Below, piece by piece: positions 12,742-26,099 of a stretch of DNA of 64,000 nucleotides. The stretch lies in assembly GCA_016165875.1 (NCBI GenBank), contig JABBOT010000002.1, forward strand, positions 25,682,265-25,746,264, in the 5' to 3' direction. This stretch comes from Acanthopleura granulata. Lineage: Eukaryota; Mollusca; Polyplacophora; Chitonida; Chitonidae. Both the position numbers and the translations under genes were made by a program. Each line of letters opens with the position of its first letter. Within the stretch, counting starts at the first letter, position 1. A model generated the notes under the pieces. It ran no database searches and was not told the origin of the DNA. It saw nothing but the letters and a program-made list of their open reading frames with translations.

Positions 12742-15700
12742 TTTTCTTTCTCTTGCAAGCAGTATATGGAAACTAAAATCCAACGTTAAAAATCAAACTA
12801 GAAAGATAAATGTAAAACACAAACAAACGTACGGCAACCTGAGAACTTTGTCACACATAAAAGCACACAACAACATACGGCATCAAATATCTCACTCTTT
12901 TATAGTTTGCCCACAGCAATAGACCCTGTTATCACCCCAGGTTATAAATTCCCTTCTGACCCAAATCGATCGTGCTGGAATAAAACTGCCCTAGGCCCTT
13001 TAACCTATATATAAATACAAACATAATCAAGCGTTTATAATTCCACCCAAATCTGAACTGACACGTTTCATGGCCATTGAAATTTAATATCAGTTTGAAA
13101 AGATTTTAAAAAAAAAGTTGCTGTCGATTATAAGCACAATTAATGGATAGAATGTGCCCCATGTCGCATATATGCCTTAAACACCACATAGGTGTATGCA
13201 TAGGCCCTATATGTGAGTTTACAAGATTTGAGCCTAAGTTGTAAACATCTTGAAATAAAAATTGTCTCGGAGGTTAGAATGAAACGTATGTATACATACA
13301 TTTAGATTCAGGCTAATCTTGCATTTTTAATAAGTTTCAACTTGTAAATGAACGTATACTTTGAAGGCTTATATCTGTTCAAAAGTTCACTAAATTTAAA
13401 CAGTTTAGTACTGGTGACGCCATTGAATTATATATAAAAATGGAATGGTTGAATCTGGCTGGTTTGCGTGCATACATGTTGTATTTAAATGCATGCATGA
13501 CCTTATACTTAAAATTAACGTATAGGCTACATGTACCAGTATAATATGCATGTATTAACACAGAGACGCATCCAAACTTACCTTTAGCTGGCATACATAG
13601 ATTGTGTTTCAGTGAAAATGTGAGCATGCGCATCATGATCAGTGATCAAAGCCTGGCAGACATGTTTATTCTGTAACATGCCTAAGGGTCGTGTTTACAA
13701 ACTCTCTAATATGACTTGAACTAAAACTATAAACACAGTCTAGCTCAAAGGAATGTCATTTATCAATGACAAGACGTGCTGGCATTTTGTGTAAAGGTGA
13801 TCGAACACGACAACGTCTGTGTGTTGTGAAATGGAACGTCTGTGGCACGGATTCTCCTATAGCACCATATATCATCGCTCAGCTTTGCTTATACGACACC
13901 GGCCGGCGTGAGTTACAGCAAGCTGCACAATGTCACCTATACACGCTCTCGCATACAGGTTCATGTATACTCATGCATGCACGTAGACATCAATAAAGCC
14001 CGGCCAAAGTGTTTCAGTTTGGTGGCAAATGGATACACGTGGCCTTGGTAAACCGCAAATGCATGGTGTCCAGCGAATGCCATGGTAGACTACACCAGAG
14101 CACCGTTGATCGAGCTTCATGCCACAAATCCCCATGAAATATTGAAACTTAAATCTTGACAATTTCCAATGTGCGAATGACGTTGAACGTTGAAAGGCAA
14201 TCACCTTATAAATTCGATTTGCAGATAATCATAATGAGATATTTTGCATGAGAAAACTCATGGGCGTGAACTGGAGTCAATGTCCAATGCATAAAAACAA
14301 TCTTTCTATGCATACAAACAACGATGAGGGCTACAGGAATTATAGATTGACATGAGTGATTTTGTCACCGAGGGGTACCAACAACTGTATAAGTGACCAT
14401 CACGATCAGAGCGTTTGAGATGTTGATTTACCTACCGTTTCTTATGCATAGACTGCTACCAAAGCCCCTGGGGACGGGCACACACTTTCATCTTCTGGTG
14501 TCCTTAATTCTGCATAACAGAATTAGTCAATATCTAATTGCCGCATGAAAACCTTAATTGGAAGCGAGCACCGTACACTGGGTTGTCTGTCCTTTTCAGC
14601 GTCCAAAACAAATACTATGTTACATCCAGTGTAGGCCAGTATATGCTTGTGTGGCCTCTGGGATATCTAAAGAAATAATAAGCATAGTGTGCGCACACGT
14701 GTGTGCCTCCAAGCCCGTGTCACCGCCTCAGGAAGCGCGGACATCCTCGGCAGGGAAATCAGAAAATCCCAGACACATAACGTCTTATGGCATTTAGGCA
14801 TGCGTGTTCAGGAGATACATATTTCTGTCACCTTTACCTGGAAATTAATGTCCGATGCACACAACGCCTTACGCCTAAGGCATAGCCTTTAAGTTCAAAG
14901 AAGATAAAAGGCCACAAAGAATTAAATGTGCACTTTCATTGGCTTTTATACGATAACGAAGAGAACTTTCAGGATAGGAAAATGCTGACCAGTGTTCCAT
15001 GAAAATGATAACAAGTGTTAAAGCGCTGGACAGGTTAGCGCTGTGTGACCATGAACGGTTGGTTTAACAAAAATGTATTGGAGACTACCAAAGCTTTGAG
15101 GTCCGTGGCGTGTAAACCTCTGTTAAGAGCTTTTGCCAAAATTCCTTCCATTTTTTCTATTGATCGCCTCTAGTATCAATTAACAAGCATAGAGAAATCG
15201 ATTCACAGAGATAAACAGGGTCCTTTGTGAATGCAATGGTCCCATTTTCGTCGGGACTCCAAATTAAGCGTTTCATGTTGCGATCAACAGAAAACTGTTT
15301 TCAGATTTCACGGTTTATTTCGTCATGGCACAAAACACTAATAAAATGTAAAAGTGTCCGTGCACAAGTGGCATTTGTCTGATTTCACCCCAACTGTGTC
15401 ACTAATACCTGCCACAGTTAACCAAACACTGGAACACCTACGTATCTGAAGGTCGATTGCCACTTTACTATGTTCAAATGATTTGTACATCTGATGTCGA
15501 TTTTCTGGCATTGTATGTTGGGACCTACGCTTGAGGGGTCTCATTTATCAGCACACATCCACAGCTCTTGTAAACTGTTTCACACGCAGCGGCGTGGAAA
15601 TGCGACTACTTCATTGTCTCACAAATAATCACAAGCCAAAAGATGTTCCCACAGTCCTTCTCTGTTGTTACACTTATCGACGAGCTCAAGTAATGACCAA

Positions 15701-16348
15701 TTTTTTCACTTATAACAACGATCAGGTTTATCATTGGAGGAAACCATGTATGTAAAGTCGGGGTTAAACTTCTGTGAGATTTAAATTTTCAGGTTAAGGA
15801 AACTAAAAATAACACAGGCTCTCCACGTAATTAATATTATAATATACTTGGCTGAAGTTTATAATGTGGATAAATATACATTTAGTTCGACAGGTACTCG
15901 GGCATCTAACACATTTACGAGTATAAAGACTATAAAGTATATTCTTTTCACTGTACTTTTTAGTTCTTTAATATTAGTTTCTATATAGTTTGTTCATATG
16001 TAAAGCAAAAAATGCAGCTCACAAGCATTGCAGCGTATAACGGTGGAGAATAGTCTGATGGAACCGGCATCAGTGGGCAGGAAATGTTGACCCAAATCTG
16101 CTTTCTTCACATTTCAGTTAGCTACAATGGTTTCCCAACCATTTATTGTAAAATATAGCAAGCTTAATAAGTCACCAAAACTCCAACAACTGGGACACTG
16201 GAAATATCTTACTTTCAAGATGGTATCCCTATATAATGGCCAACTAATACGCAGAATACCCAAACTAACTATGAAAGTGCACAGGGCTGCATTATTAATC
16301 CTGGAAAAGTAATTTTGGTGTCTAGTTCCATGTTTGAGAGAGCTTATT

Positions 16349-16369
16349 TTATATATATATATATATATA
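16349..16369. repeat. (AT)n microsatellite flanked by duplicated GAGAGCTTAT
   Basis: About ten AT dinucleotides sit between two copies of gagagcttat (about 16337 and 16371). The repeat lies in non-coding sequence. Confidence 0.9.
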
Positions 16370-16519
16370 AGAGAGCTTATATTTTCAGGTCATTCACAGA
16401 ACACCATCTTGAAAACTGGATCTTTCCAATGAACAGATTGTTGGAGATTTGGTATGATATTTACTACGTCTCTTTATTGTGCCGGTGTTGTAACTTTCAT
16501 TAGGTTTAGCTGGCTCTTT

Positions 16520-16679
16520 GTCATTGTTCTGCAGCCTTTTAAGTCAGGAGATTTGCCCGTTACCTGTCGATAACCGGTGGTTTCGGTATTCTCGACCTTT
16601 AAACACTACCACTGTCGTATCAGTGAACAATTGCTGAGTAGGGCATTAAGCACCAATCTAATAAATAAATAAATACATG
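16520..16679 (+). mobile_element. Diverged SINE-like element sharing the common 3' tail
   Basis: The end 'cactgtcgtatcagtgaaca' then 'gagtagggcattaagcaccaa' and taataaataaataaata parallels the tail of the main SINE family (gccgtcgtataagtgaaa..gagtacggcgtaaaacaccaa). The 5' part differs, so this is either an old copy or a separate family that shares the tail. Confidence 0.5.
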
Positions 16680-19115
16680 TACTGTCATATTCACTTCAAA
16701 GTTCTACAATTTACTGTTAACAAGCAACACACCAGCAAAGTCACCAACCTTTCACAAGTTACTGAACAACTTTTGTGCAGGAGATGCACTGATTTTTCAT
16801 GGCGGCCGAGCAACCTTAGTATACTTACGCCATCTTTGCCAAGCAAAAACACCTACTCATGGCCATTTACAACCACGAAGGCCCCAACAGACATCTTGAC
16901 GAATCAGACACAAGCACACCTCTGCCCCTGCTCATGATAAGCAAGTTACATACAAGTGTAATATGTTCTCTCCATTAAAAATACTTAAGAAACCTTGAAA
17001 ATCAAGCCCTTCTCATTTCTGAGCGCTCTGCATACAGGCACTTGAATGTCAAGTTATGATACGTTACCTTGTATTTCTTTATCCCTAGTTTCCTCACATA
17101 TCAACGTTCAGTTTGTCTACTTCAAAACTGGCAGCATTCACGTCAGATCAAGAATGATGAAAGAGCAATGTATACAGCTACAGTTGCTCCAAGAGTAGCG
17201 TCAACCACACACTGTTACCAAGCCTCACACAACAGACAAGGGATCCATGTGCAAGGCCCTCAATCATCAAACTTCTTCAGTGCCGGCGGTTGAACTACTC
17301 TGCAATAATTTTCTTCTCACTATCTGCGTTAAAGTTGCTTTCATATTACCTGTGTCACATCAGGACCATGCCTCTTTGTAACACTAAGTCCGGTCGCGGT
17401 GTTTTCATAATCACAGTGCTGCTTAGTTGCAGACATGGCCACCAGAAAACACTCTGCTGTGTCACAGGGCCCACTTCCAGTGTCAGATGGTCAACATCCA
17501 CATAGACACAGTGCCCACATCCACAACTCACAGTGCCCACATCCACAACTCACATCCGCATAAGGTCTACTTGACATGATTTGGACCACATCTTTTGTCT
17601 ATTTCTCCAGACAGTTAATGTTTTACCATCTGGTCACAAGACTAAATATTTTTTCCTCGCAAATCAGCCTCTATATGAAATCAAACTTTGTCAAATGAAA
17701 AAATGCTGTGATCCTGTTGTTTTAAAGTACATATACATTTCTTCAAAGCAACATATTATACAAAATCCAAGGTCTTCAAGGAAAAATTGTTTAATAACAT
17801 GTTAATTAAAAAATCAGACTACTAATATTAGTAACCATCAACACTCCTAAACATATAATAAAAACTAACATCAACATCCACTCTCTAAAAATTCCGAACT
17901 TTTGTAAACACAAAGTCAGGATTGAATATAAAAGAATATTTGTTGGCTAATTAGAAACTTAAGTTGCAAGCTTAAACTAATGAAGCTGGTATGTCCTTGA
18001 TACCATTAATGTATACAATCATGTCTAAGGTTTATCTAACAATCTGCTTCACATCAACAATTCCATATTCTTTTGCACAACCTCCTCCCATATCACACTG
18101 TAGTTACAAAATCAAGGCCTGGATTTGTCAACGTGTAATGTACTTTCTCAAGTACTAAATTACTCCATATGTCAAAGACCTTATTATTGCTATGTATAAT
18201 ATGCAAATCACGTATGTCTTCAAACTCAACAGAACCACTCAGGTATATGTAAGCATATAGTGACATTTGTGTGGCATTCAGTCTAACCTGGGAGTAAAGC
18301 ACAAGTAATTGCCCCATGACAGTCAAGACAGGGAAGTCCATACTGTAAGTTGATAGTAAGCATCTTGATAGCCACCCTTATTCAAAAGTCAATTTCAGAT
18401 AAATTTGTCTGACATACAAGCACAGCTGTTGAGTCCATCCCTGAAGTGAAGAACAGGCACACGGATCTCGATATTCAAGCGTTCATTGAAAGTCAAGCAA
18501 AAGTATATTCTTGTAAACATCCTGTTTGCACAAAAGTGAGTGTATTAAAAAAGAACCAGTCAGGATTACCATTCGTTAATCAGATTTTTGGTACAGAGAC
18601 CACACAATGAACCCAAATTAACCAAATGGCATCTCCTGTCAACATTGTCCATCAACCCTTCACAGGTATGTGAGCAGTTACTCACTGCTATTACAGTAAA
18701 ACACAGGGACCTACTCACAGACAGGGACGGTAAAACAGACAAGCATAGGACCATAACATTCCAAACAATGAATGGTGCTTCGCCAGCAATGTTTCACATG
18801 TACATGCTTTTCAGATCTTTAATTACTTGGCACAGATTACAATCATCACAATGAATAAGTCAGGAGAGAACTTGAGCACCATCTAATTTGATAGATATCT
18901 GAGTTACCAGGGAGTGCAAAAAACTATCAGCACATACACTGACAGAGCTCAAATGTTACACTACAATGTAACAACAGGCCAAAAGACTGAACTGTGTGAT
19001 CTCCAATGTACCCTTACTCCTCTGTAGTCCATGAATAGCATTCACTGGATTATTCCCCTTGTTTCAACGAACGGCAATTCCCTTCACAAGTTCTCTCCCC
19101 TTGTTCGCCAGCCCA

Positions 19116-22100
19116 CTAAGATTTAATATTGACCATTCCTGAAGGGTCCACTGAGATCTTGGAAGGGTCAAATGGCTGGCCAGCAAATGGGGAGCCCTTA
19201 GCATTCCAGGCTTTCTTCAGCATCTCATGGGTATTCTGCAATGATTAATGAAAAACAGATTTGCTACCTTTCCTGAGGGAGACACTTGAAAATTCAGTTC
19301 AACACACATTTAATAATTATCCTAAACATGGTTGCTTGAGCACAAAAAGGGGGTGAAGGTCATGAATTTTGTAAGTGATGGTAATTACCCATGCAGGGAC
19401 ATCAACGTTTGACATGTACACAAAACCTGAGATAAATACAAAGCAGTACTTGATACACCACCTTTAACATTTATCTTAACTGCACAAAAGGCTGTACTTT
19501 GTGTACGAGAGCTAAACAACACAACACACATTGAAACATGCCTATTTTTCAGAAAATGGATGTGTGAAAAATATTACAATCGTACCCACAGCAAAACCTG
19601 TAGAGGATAACCTGCCCAGGACATATCCCTCACAGTGACAATCTTACCTTTTCATGTGACTGTGGTAGACCAAGTCTCTTCTGCTGCTCATTATACATCA
19701 TCTCGGAGATCTTGGCCTGAGATTCGTCATCTAAATCGGTGTATGGCCGACTGGCATCTATCTGTCTCACGTTTATTTTGGGTTCATTTTCCAGCACTGC
19801 CTCCCACCAGCGCTCCTGAACCTTTTCCAAGTTAATCTGTTACATCAGAGGACAAACTAAGATCAGCAATAATAATTCTGCTCAAGTGTTCAGGCATCAT
19901 TCAGGAACAAACGAAAGAATTCAGAGGGGATCGAGATACAAAAAATCTAAAATTAATAAACGCACACAATAACTTGATCCATGATTCATTATAGTACATT
20001 AATTTAGTTTATAATAATACTTGGTGATTTTATGCAGTAATCGGTAACATTTCAACTCACATGTATGTGTTCTCCAGGCACCAAGCTCCAGATAGCTTCT
20101 TCCACTTTGATTTCCCAGGTGAGAGGTCCATCCATGGCCTGTACCCACTCCCCATCACTATCCTTGTAAGCTACACTCAAGTGCTTCCTCTTTATGTTCA
20201 CTCTCACACATCCACCCTTCTTCACAGTTTTGGGTACCTGGAGTATAGATTAACAGCTAACAAAGTTGAGGAACTGTTTGAAAATTTCAAGTCCAGCTCA
20301 CTATTTCAGACCAACAGTTTATTGAAGTTGCAAGTCTTTTATATTTAATATTTAAGGATCATGGATTTTATATCTTTTAAAGATTTGTAGTTAGAGCCAG
20401 CTATACACTTACCCTGGTGTCACGGTCTGTGCTGGCTTGTGATACAAAATACCAGAAATCTGAAGATACTGTCACTGGTTTGTGATCGAACGAAGTTGTT
20501 GATTTGTAGTCATAGGCAGCCGTACTTGAAACACTTCAATCTGATGTAGTTGAGGGGATAATTAATATCACCCATGCATGTACATGTCTACATGTAGTAT
20601 GCTTACAACCAGCTGTTGTTACACCAACAATGTGCCAACAAGGGCATTCAAATACTGATCCCAATATCACTGTGGCTTGTGACCAGCTGTAAGTGTGATA
20701 TGTTCTTTTGGGCTGTCATACTTTCACTCTGATAACACAGTCCCTTATGGTTTGAGACCAGCTGTAAGTGTGGTTTGTAGTCATGGGAACTCCTACTTTC
20801 ACCTGATATCACAGTCTCTTATGATTTGTGACCAGCTATAAGTGTGACTTACAGTTACGGGTACTCCTACCTTCACCCTGATATCACAGTCTCTTCTGGT
20901 TTGTGACCAGCTGTAAGTGTGACTTACAGTTATGGGTACTCCTACCTTCACCCTGATATCACAGTCTCTTCTGGTTTGTGACCAGCTATAAGTGTGACTT
21001 ACAGTTATGGGTACTCCTACCTTCACCTTGATATCACAGTCTCTTATGGTTTGTGACCAGCTGTAAGTGTGGTTTGTAGTTATGGGTACTCCTACCTTCA
21101 CTCTGATATCACAGTCTCTTATGGTTTGTGACCCGCTCTATGGGTGGTTTGTAGTCATGGGCACTCCAATCTTCACCCTGATATCACAGTCTGTTATGAT
21201 TTGTGACCAGCTATAAGTACGACATGAAGTTATGGGTACTCCTACCTTCACCCTGATATCACAGTCTGTTATGGTTTGTGACCAGCTGTATGTGTCACGC
21301 ACAGCTCCGTTATAACACTCTGAGTCTGCCTGGTACACTTTATGTTCTCTGCAAACCAAGCAGAAAGCACCTACGATTACAATAATCAATGAAAATAAAT
21401 AACCCATTAATTCATTGTGAACACACTGAAGGTGAATCCAATTCTGAAATTTCTCCAGCAGGTTGACAATTTCAGATTCACTTCAAAAGTTCAAAACTAT
21501 ATCATCAATATTCTCTCACAAAGCAGGCCATATAAAACGAATGACATGAATATATACAAAAACAAAAACACTCAATGTTACCAAGTAACATGCAGCAGCA
21601 GAGGCATGACACAAATCACCTTCATATATCTAATATTCTGCACACTGTCACATGTAAATCAACTTGCACAAAATACCCTGTACATGTTCTGGATCAGATA
21701 TGTTACCACCCATGTATAACTCAAGGACTAACCCCTCATCTGTGGTTGTGTTATCAGCTGCAGGTTCATTAGGCGTGGGCTGAGGTTTACTGCTGACAAC
21801 GAGGGGCTTGTTTGCGCTGACAACAGGGGGCTGCTTTGCACTGACAACAGGGGGCTGCTTTGCACTGATAACAGCGGGCTGCTTTGCGCTGACAACAGGG
21901 GGCTGGTTTATGCTGACAACCGGGGGCTGGGGTGCAGTGTTCTCAGGCTCCACTATCTCGGTGATGGTACAGCCCTGAGACACTGGCTCTGATTCAACCT
22001 CCACCATCTCCACTGCAGGTGGAACCACATCGACATCTGTAACAAAAGTAACTACTCTAGAAAACCAGAGTCTCTGATGAAACAGTAGTAAAATTATCAC

Positions 22101-25100
22101 AAAGTCTTCCACAAGCTTATTTATGTATAATGAACAATGGACAATCCTAATTGAAAATCAATACTACGACATATGTATCTTGATTCACTTGTACCAAGTT
22201 TTGTTGAAACTGAACCAAAACTGCAACAGTAATTAGTTGTACTTTGAAAGAAATGTTAACAATTGCCATATGAACAGACAGATAGACAACCGATCACTGA
22301 AATGGAAAATCCATACTACAAATTATGTATCTTAATGTAGTCTACACCTCAACAAAGTTCTGTTGAAATCAAACCAAACCCATTGGAGGAGTACCGTTTT
22401 GAAAGATAAACTTTTGGTAATATATACTGGATAAACAGACACACAGATGGACAATCAATTACCGCAAATGGAAAATCGATGCATCTCGATGTAGTTTAAA
22501 CTTGAGTTAAGTTTCAAGCATTTTAAAAATGTTAATATATTCTGCAAAAACGGACACACAGATGCACAAATGATGATTGAAATGGAAAATCGATTCTACG
22601 AATTATGTATCTTGATGTCATCTACACTTGACCCAAGTTTTGCTGAAATCGACAAAAATTGTAGGAGGAGGAACGTTTTGAAGAAAAAGTTAAGAAACAC
22701 CGGACAGAAAGACAGCCGGACGACAGACAACTTGCTAATACATAGCCTCTTCTGGTCTTTGACCAGTAGAGCTAAGACAAAATGAAAACAATCCCAGGCA
22801 ATTCCAGGGTTCTTTTGAAGATACCTGTATGACCACCATTTTAGCATTTGGCCAAATGTTGATTTTGGCATTCCTTAATATTACACACTTATGTTCTTGT
22901 CTTCCATACCTGGATTACTTATCTATATACATGTACATTCAATCTCACCTCAAGGAATGTAACCATGTGACAAGAACAGAATAATATCTGACATTCAAGA
23001 CTGACACAGATGAAAAGCATGAGCATCAAAAACATATTCACTGATTTATATGACTGGGATTTACGTCATATTATTCTCTTCATTAGTGGCAATCAGGTAT
23101 ATAGATCGAGGTAACGAAAGAAAGGGAAAACCACTGCTTTGTGAAAGGTGAAAAAAATTTATTAGTAATAGCCAGATTTTCATCCAGCCCTAATCCTACA
23201 CCACTCCTTCAAATTCAACATATAGAGGTGTCATCGTGCCAAAGAACGAACATGAATGTTAACCCAGTCATGCCGACTCTGGCATGGTTCGAGCAGGGGT
23301 AAGGGCTACACCCTGGAGTGGTCTATGGGCTCTCAAATTCGCTTCTCTGAGGAGATTCCCAACTGTTTGAGGAGAAATCTGGTCATCAAGGGGCCCGGCT
23401 GTTTCATTGGCTGTGGCAGTGGCTGGCCTGAAACCGTTGTGGAGGTGGAGGCGAACATGGTGGTCTTGGTTGGGAGTTATTACATACGGTCGGCTGGTAT
23501 GCTGGCGATTAGCTGTTGTGCCGAACTCTTCATGACGCCTTCTTAGATGACTAATTGTTGACACATTAACGTTAAGGGCTCTGGCGACAGTTCTTAGGGT
23601 CATGCTAGCGTCCAGCATGCCAATGGCCTTTTGATCATGCCTTTTGGCAGAACTTGTACTGTACAGGTGGCGTTTTGTACACCACAGGGTAAGGAGTGCC
23701 AGGGAAGACCTTACAGATCACTGAATACTACAGATAAGGCCACACCTGTCTGACAGGTCAAAATAGTTAATCAGCTTGAATTCGGCAACAGTTAGGTTTT
23801 GGAGATTGAATGTACACAGGTGTAGGGGTGCTGCTCTTGGCAATCTCTCTGTACTATATCGACAAAAATCACAGCATTATCTTGTGACACATTGCAAAAA
23901 CGACAGAGTTGTGTCTATATTTTTGTTCAATACAGATGTTCCAGATTTTATCTTTGCAAGAAGTGTTTAAATGTCATTACAAAATAGTATGTAAAATTTA
24001 TTTCCTTATTTGATTGGGTATAAAACTGTGCTCAAGAAAACATGTAATACACATTTCAAGAATATTTTGCAGTAAGGTTTGTGGGTGGTGGGAAAAAAAT
24101 TAACAGAGCCAATGGTGTGGTACACCATACCCTGCACTTGTAAAACCTGCTGGGCAAACAATAATTGTCATTACATGATGAATGTTTAAAATGTTTACCA
24201 TTTTTCATCTGTTCTTTTAACAATTTCTGTTGCTTTTCTTGTTCTGCTTGCCTGGCCATATCTTCATACTTTTTGTACGCCTTTAAATAAAGAGAACAAA
24301 GGTCTGAAAACTAATGAAATCTACTTTAATGCCAATTTCCAAAAACTTGGAAGGCACAAGTTAAAGTATGATAAAACATGTAATCAGTACTTACTGTGCA
24401 AAAAAGCAATCAACACAGGCAACCCATTTAAAGTTTCGAGTCCAAGGACAAATATATTGTACATATACATGAAGTTTTTTTATCTGACTATTGAGCTATA
24501 GCTTCTCATCTCATAGTAAACATCAATTCTAAATGAGGAACATTTCTACGATCTTTCACTTGTCCAAAGATTGTTTATGAATTTGTTCCCAAGTACCCAA
24601 CTCATTCTCATCAATCTGTCCCTCACATCAAAATGACGACACCACTCCCAAAGAGCTACTTACAGTTAGGAGGAGTTTTGCGGCAATTCCTGGTGGAAAG
24701 CCCATCTTGTCTGCCTTTGATTTCATCAAAACGAAGAAATCAGTTCTGTAAAGTAGATGTACATGTAAGGTCAGGTGTGCAATTCAATAATCAGGTTTTA
24801 AATGTGGAACTCATTGGTTGTGAACATTTACATTGTAGTGTGCGCATATCATTGATTACATGTAACTTCATAGGGTATTTTATGATAAACTCAATGGTGT
24901 TTCTTGTCACATGAAATCAACAATCAGGTTTATCAATGATGGAAGAAACAAGCATAGACTGGTAGTCCAATAGTTCTCCTGACCTAGTGTCCAAGCTAAA
25001 AAAAATGGGAGTGGGACTTGATTAACAGAAACAAAAACACTGTACCAAATGTACACATCAATGAAGTATCTCATGTAAAGTTCAGAAAGCACACATTTTT

Positions 25101-26099
25101 ATTTTTTCAGAAGTTTTCATTCTGTAGCATCCTGAATACTCGTACAAAAAACAAAGAAAGCTTAATCCAAACTATTCTTATATCCTAAACAGTTCCTTAG
25201 AGTTCTGTCTACCGAAAGGAAAAGTATCAAAATCAAAATCAAAATCAAAAAACGGCAATGCAATGTCAATGCCATCTATTGTACAGTGGCTGGTCATAGG
25301 TAATCAATACGAAGTGACCAAGCCATGACCTGGATACCCTCTCAATCATGTTTTCTGGACAGCCCGGTTTTCCAGCTGGGTTGTAAGTCATGCCAAAATT
25401 TGGTCATACACTTTGGATACCGGTCAATTTTAACACCAATGCATTCAGGGAAACAAATTTTGGCTGCAGTAAGGATGAAGGTGATGTCACATGGTAGAGT
25501 GACGTCAATTCATTGAGATATGTCCTTTTCTCAATGAACATTTGGAAAAGTGAGTCAGCGACGAACAATAGCTCAACCTATTCTTCACAAATCCCCAAAC
25601 TTTCTGTTCTGAGGCACACGTTTTCATGATGTTTAAGATGAAAAATGTAATTTATCACAATGGGGTGTGAATACATTGCAACACTTCATTTACAATTTGT
25701 TTCTACTTTTCACCATGTATTCAATATTGTTCATGCTGTTGCTAGCTCGGTGAACAAAATAGGATCCTCTGCTTTCATATCAAGTTTGGTTTACATAACA
25801 GCGAATGAAACACTAAAATAGCTGTGCTGTGGATTACATATACTCCAGCAGTACTGGCAGTACCGTTGCCTATTTTCATGCATGGAGGTAAAATAGATTT
25901 TGAGGACAAAATATATGTTGGATACTAGGCCGACTGAAAAGTATCGAACGTACACTTGTCTTCAAAACTGACAAGAGTTTGCATACCTCCTATATAAAAA
26001 TCCCAGCACTACGTCTAGGAAACTGGAGATCTGTCCTTCGTTCTGCAGGATTCCTAACAGAGCTGGGTCATACTTTTCTTGTACCATCTCTTCGGCCAT
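19116..26099 (-). CDS. NUDCD3: NUDCD3, NudC domain-containing protein 3
   Basis: Eight exons join in phase to about 407 aa (human 361): 26099-25987 (ATG), 24745-24664, 24280-24199, 22036-21677, 21346-21246, 20237-20061, 19836-19648 and 19235-19116 (TAG). NUDCD3 is a cytoplasmic Hsp90-linked cochaperone that stabilises dynein intermediate chain and kelch-type proteins. The N-terminal helical region has DPALLGILQNEGQISSFLDV and RTDFF..MGFPPGIAAKLLL, then a coiled coil (MARQAEQEKQQKLLKEQ). Exon 4 is a Pro-rich linker with about six QPPVVSAK-type octapeptides. The CS/p23 fold covers about 228-316 (NGAVRDTYSWSQ, then VPKTVKKGGCVRVNIKRKHL, SLVPGEHIH). The C terminus has ERWWEAVL, SRPYTDLDDE and MLKKAWNAKGSPF, typical of NUDCD3 and not of NUDC. 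The exon 4 donor and exon 5 acceptor pair was chosen by phase; alternatives a few bases away exist. Intron 5 is filled by copies of exon 5. Confidence 0.93.
20640..21245 (-). repeat. Tandem array of 75-bp units derived from NUDCD3 exon 5 and its donor
   Basis: The marker ACAGTCTCTT/ACAGTCTGTT recurs on the plus strand at 20811, 20886, 20961, 21036, 21111, 21186 and 21261, a spacing of exactly 75 bp each time; the 21261 copy lies in exon 5 itself. A further copy is at about 20736 and a weaker one near 20660. On the coding strand each unit reads (T)YSWSQ..RDCDIRVK, then the donor GTAGGAGT, then about 22 bp of intron containing a second GTAAGT and a new TTACAG acceptor-like site. The unit is 25 codons, so the array keeps the exon frame; one TAG near 21138 breaks it. 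The array lies within intron 5 and is probably spliced out. Confidence 0.92.
21788..21935 (-). repeat. 24-bp in-frame tandem repeat in NUDCD3 exon 4
   Basis: About six 24-bp units (plus strand ggctgctttgc(a/g)ctgacaacag) encode octapeptides of the type QPPVVSAK, with variants INQ, ANK and AVIS. They form a flexible Pro/Val/Ser/Lys linker before the CS domain. The reading frame is preserved through all copies. Confidence 0.88.
22138..22785 (-). repeat. Four irregular copies of a dispersed ~115-165-bp repeat in NUDCD3 intron 3
   Basis: Blocks of the type 'acaa(t)..(g)aaatggaaaatc(g/c)at', 'tacgaattatgtatcttgatgt', 'accaagtttt(g)ctgaaat' and 'cagacacacagatg' recur, starting near 22140, 22287, 22451 and 22566. 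The last copy ends 'ggtctttgaccagtagagct'. A single related copy lies at about 47860-48055, with the same ending 'gtctttgacccctagagcta', so this is a dispersed family. Confidence 0.75.
23240..23640 (-). pseudogene. Tc1-like transposase fragment (dead), in NUDCD3 intron 3
   Basis: On the minus strand about 116 codons read DASMTLRTVARALNVNVSTI, then a second helix-turn-helix-like part (PYVITPNQDHHVRLHLHNGF, SPQTVGNLLREANLRAHRP). This pattern is typical of the N-terminal DNA-binding domain of Tc1-like transposases. The frame ends at MPESA, and the DDE catalytic domain is absent, with only short scraps of similarity beyond. It is a truncated, non-autonomous remnant. Confidence 0.8.
25524..25598. 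repeat. Dispersed repeat, second copy at ~48-115
   Basis: The block tgtccttt(t/c)ctcaatgaac followed by ggaaaagtgagtca and gaacaata occurs both here and at about 48-115, with the shared end acaaat..cccca. It is an uncharacterised dispersed repeat; the copy at the left edge overlaps RPP21 intron 1. Confidence 0.7.

Larger units (their letters stand above)
12750..19110. other. Stretch without a supportable coding gene
   Basis: The sequence between the EF-hand gene start and the NUDCD3 stop codon shows no exon with recognisable homology. Open frames here are short and overlap on both strands. It contains a diverged SINE tail (16.5-16.7 kb), an (AT)n microsatellite at about 16350, a small 'cagtgcccacatccacaact' tandem repeat near 17505-17550, and probably part of the NUDCD3 3' UTR at the right end. 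Confidence 0.5.

Noticed and set aside
12300..12922. Overlapping frames around 12.3-12.9 kb
   Set aside because: Apart from the first EF-hand exon (12741-12675) they lack homology, are rich in Tyr/Cys/Ile typical of random AT-rich sequence and cross splice sites.
20799..21407. Treating the NUDCD3 75-bp array as a genuine long coding exon
   Set aside because: The homologous protein needs exon 5 joined directly to VPKTVKKGG at 20237, and a TAG interrupts the array, so intronic status is more likely.
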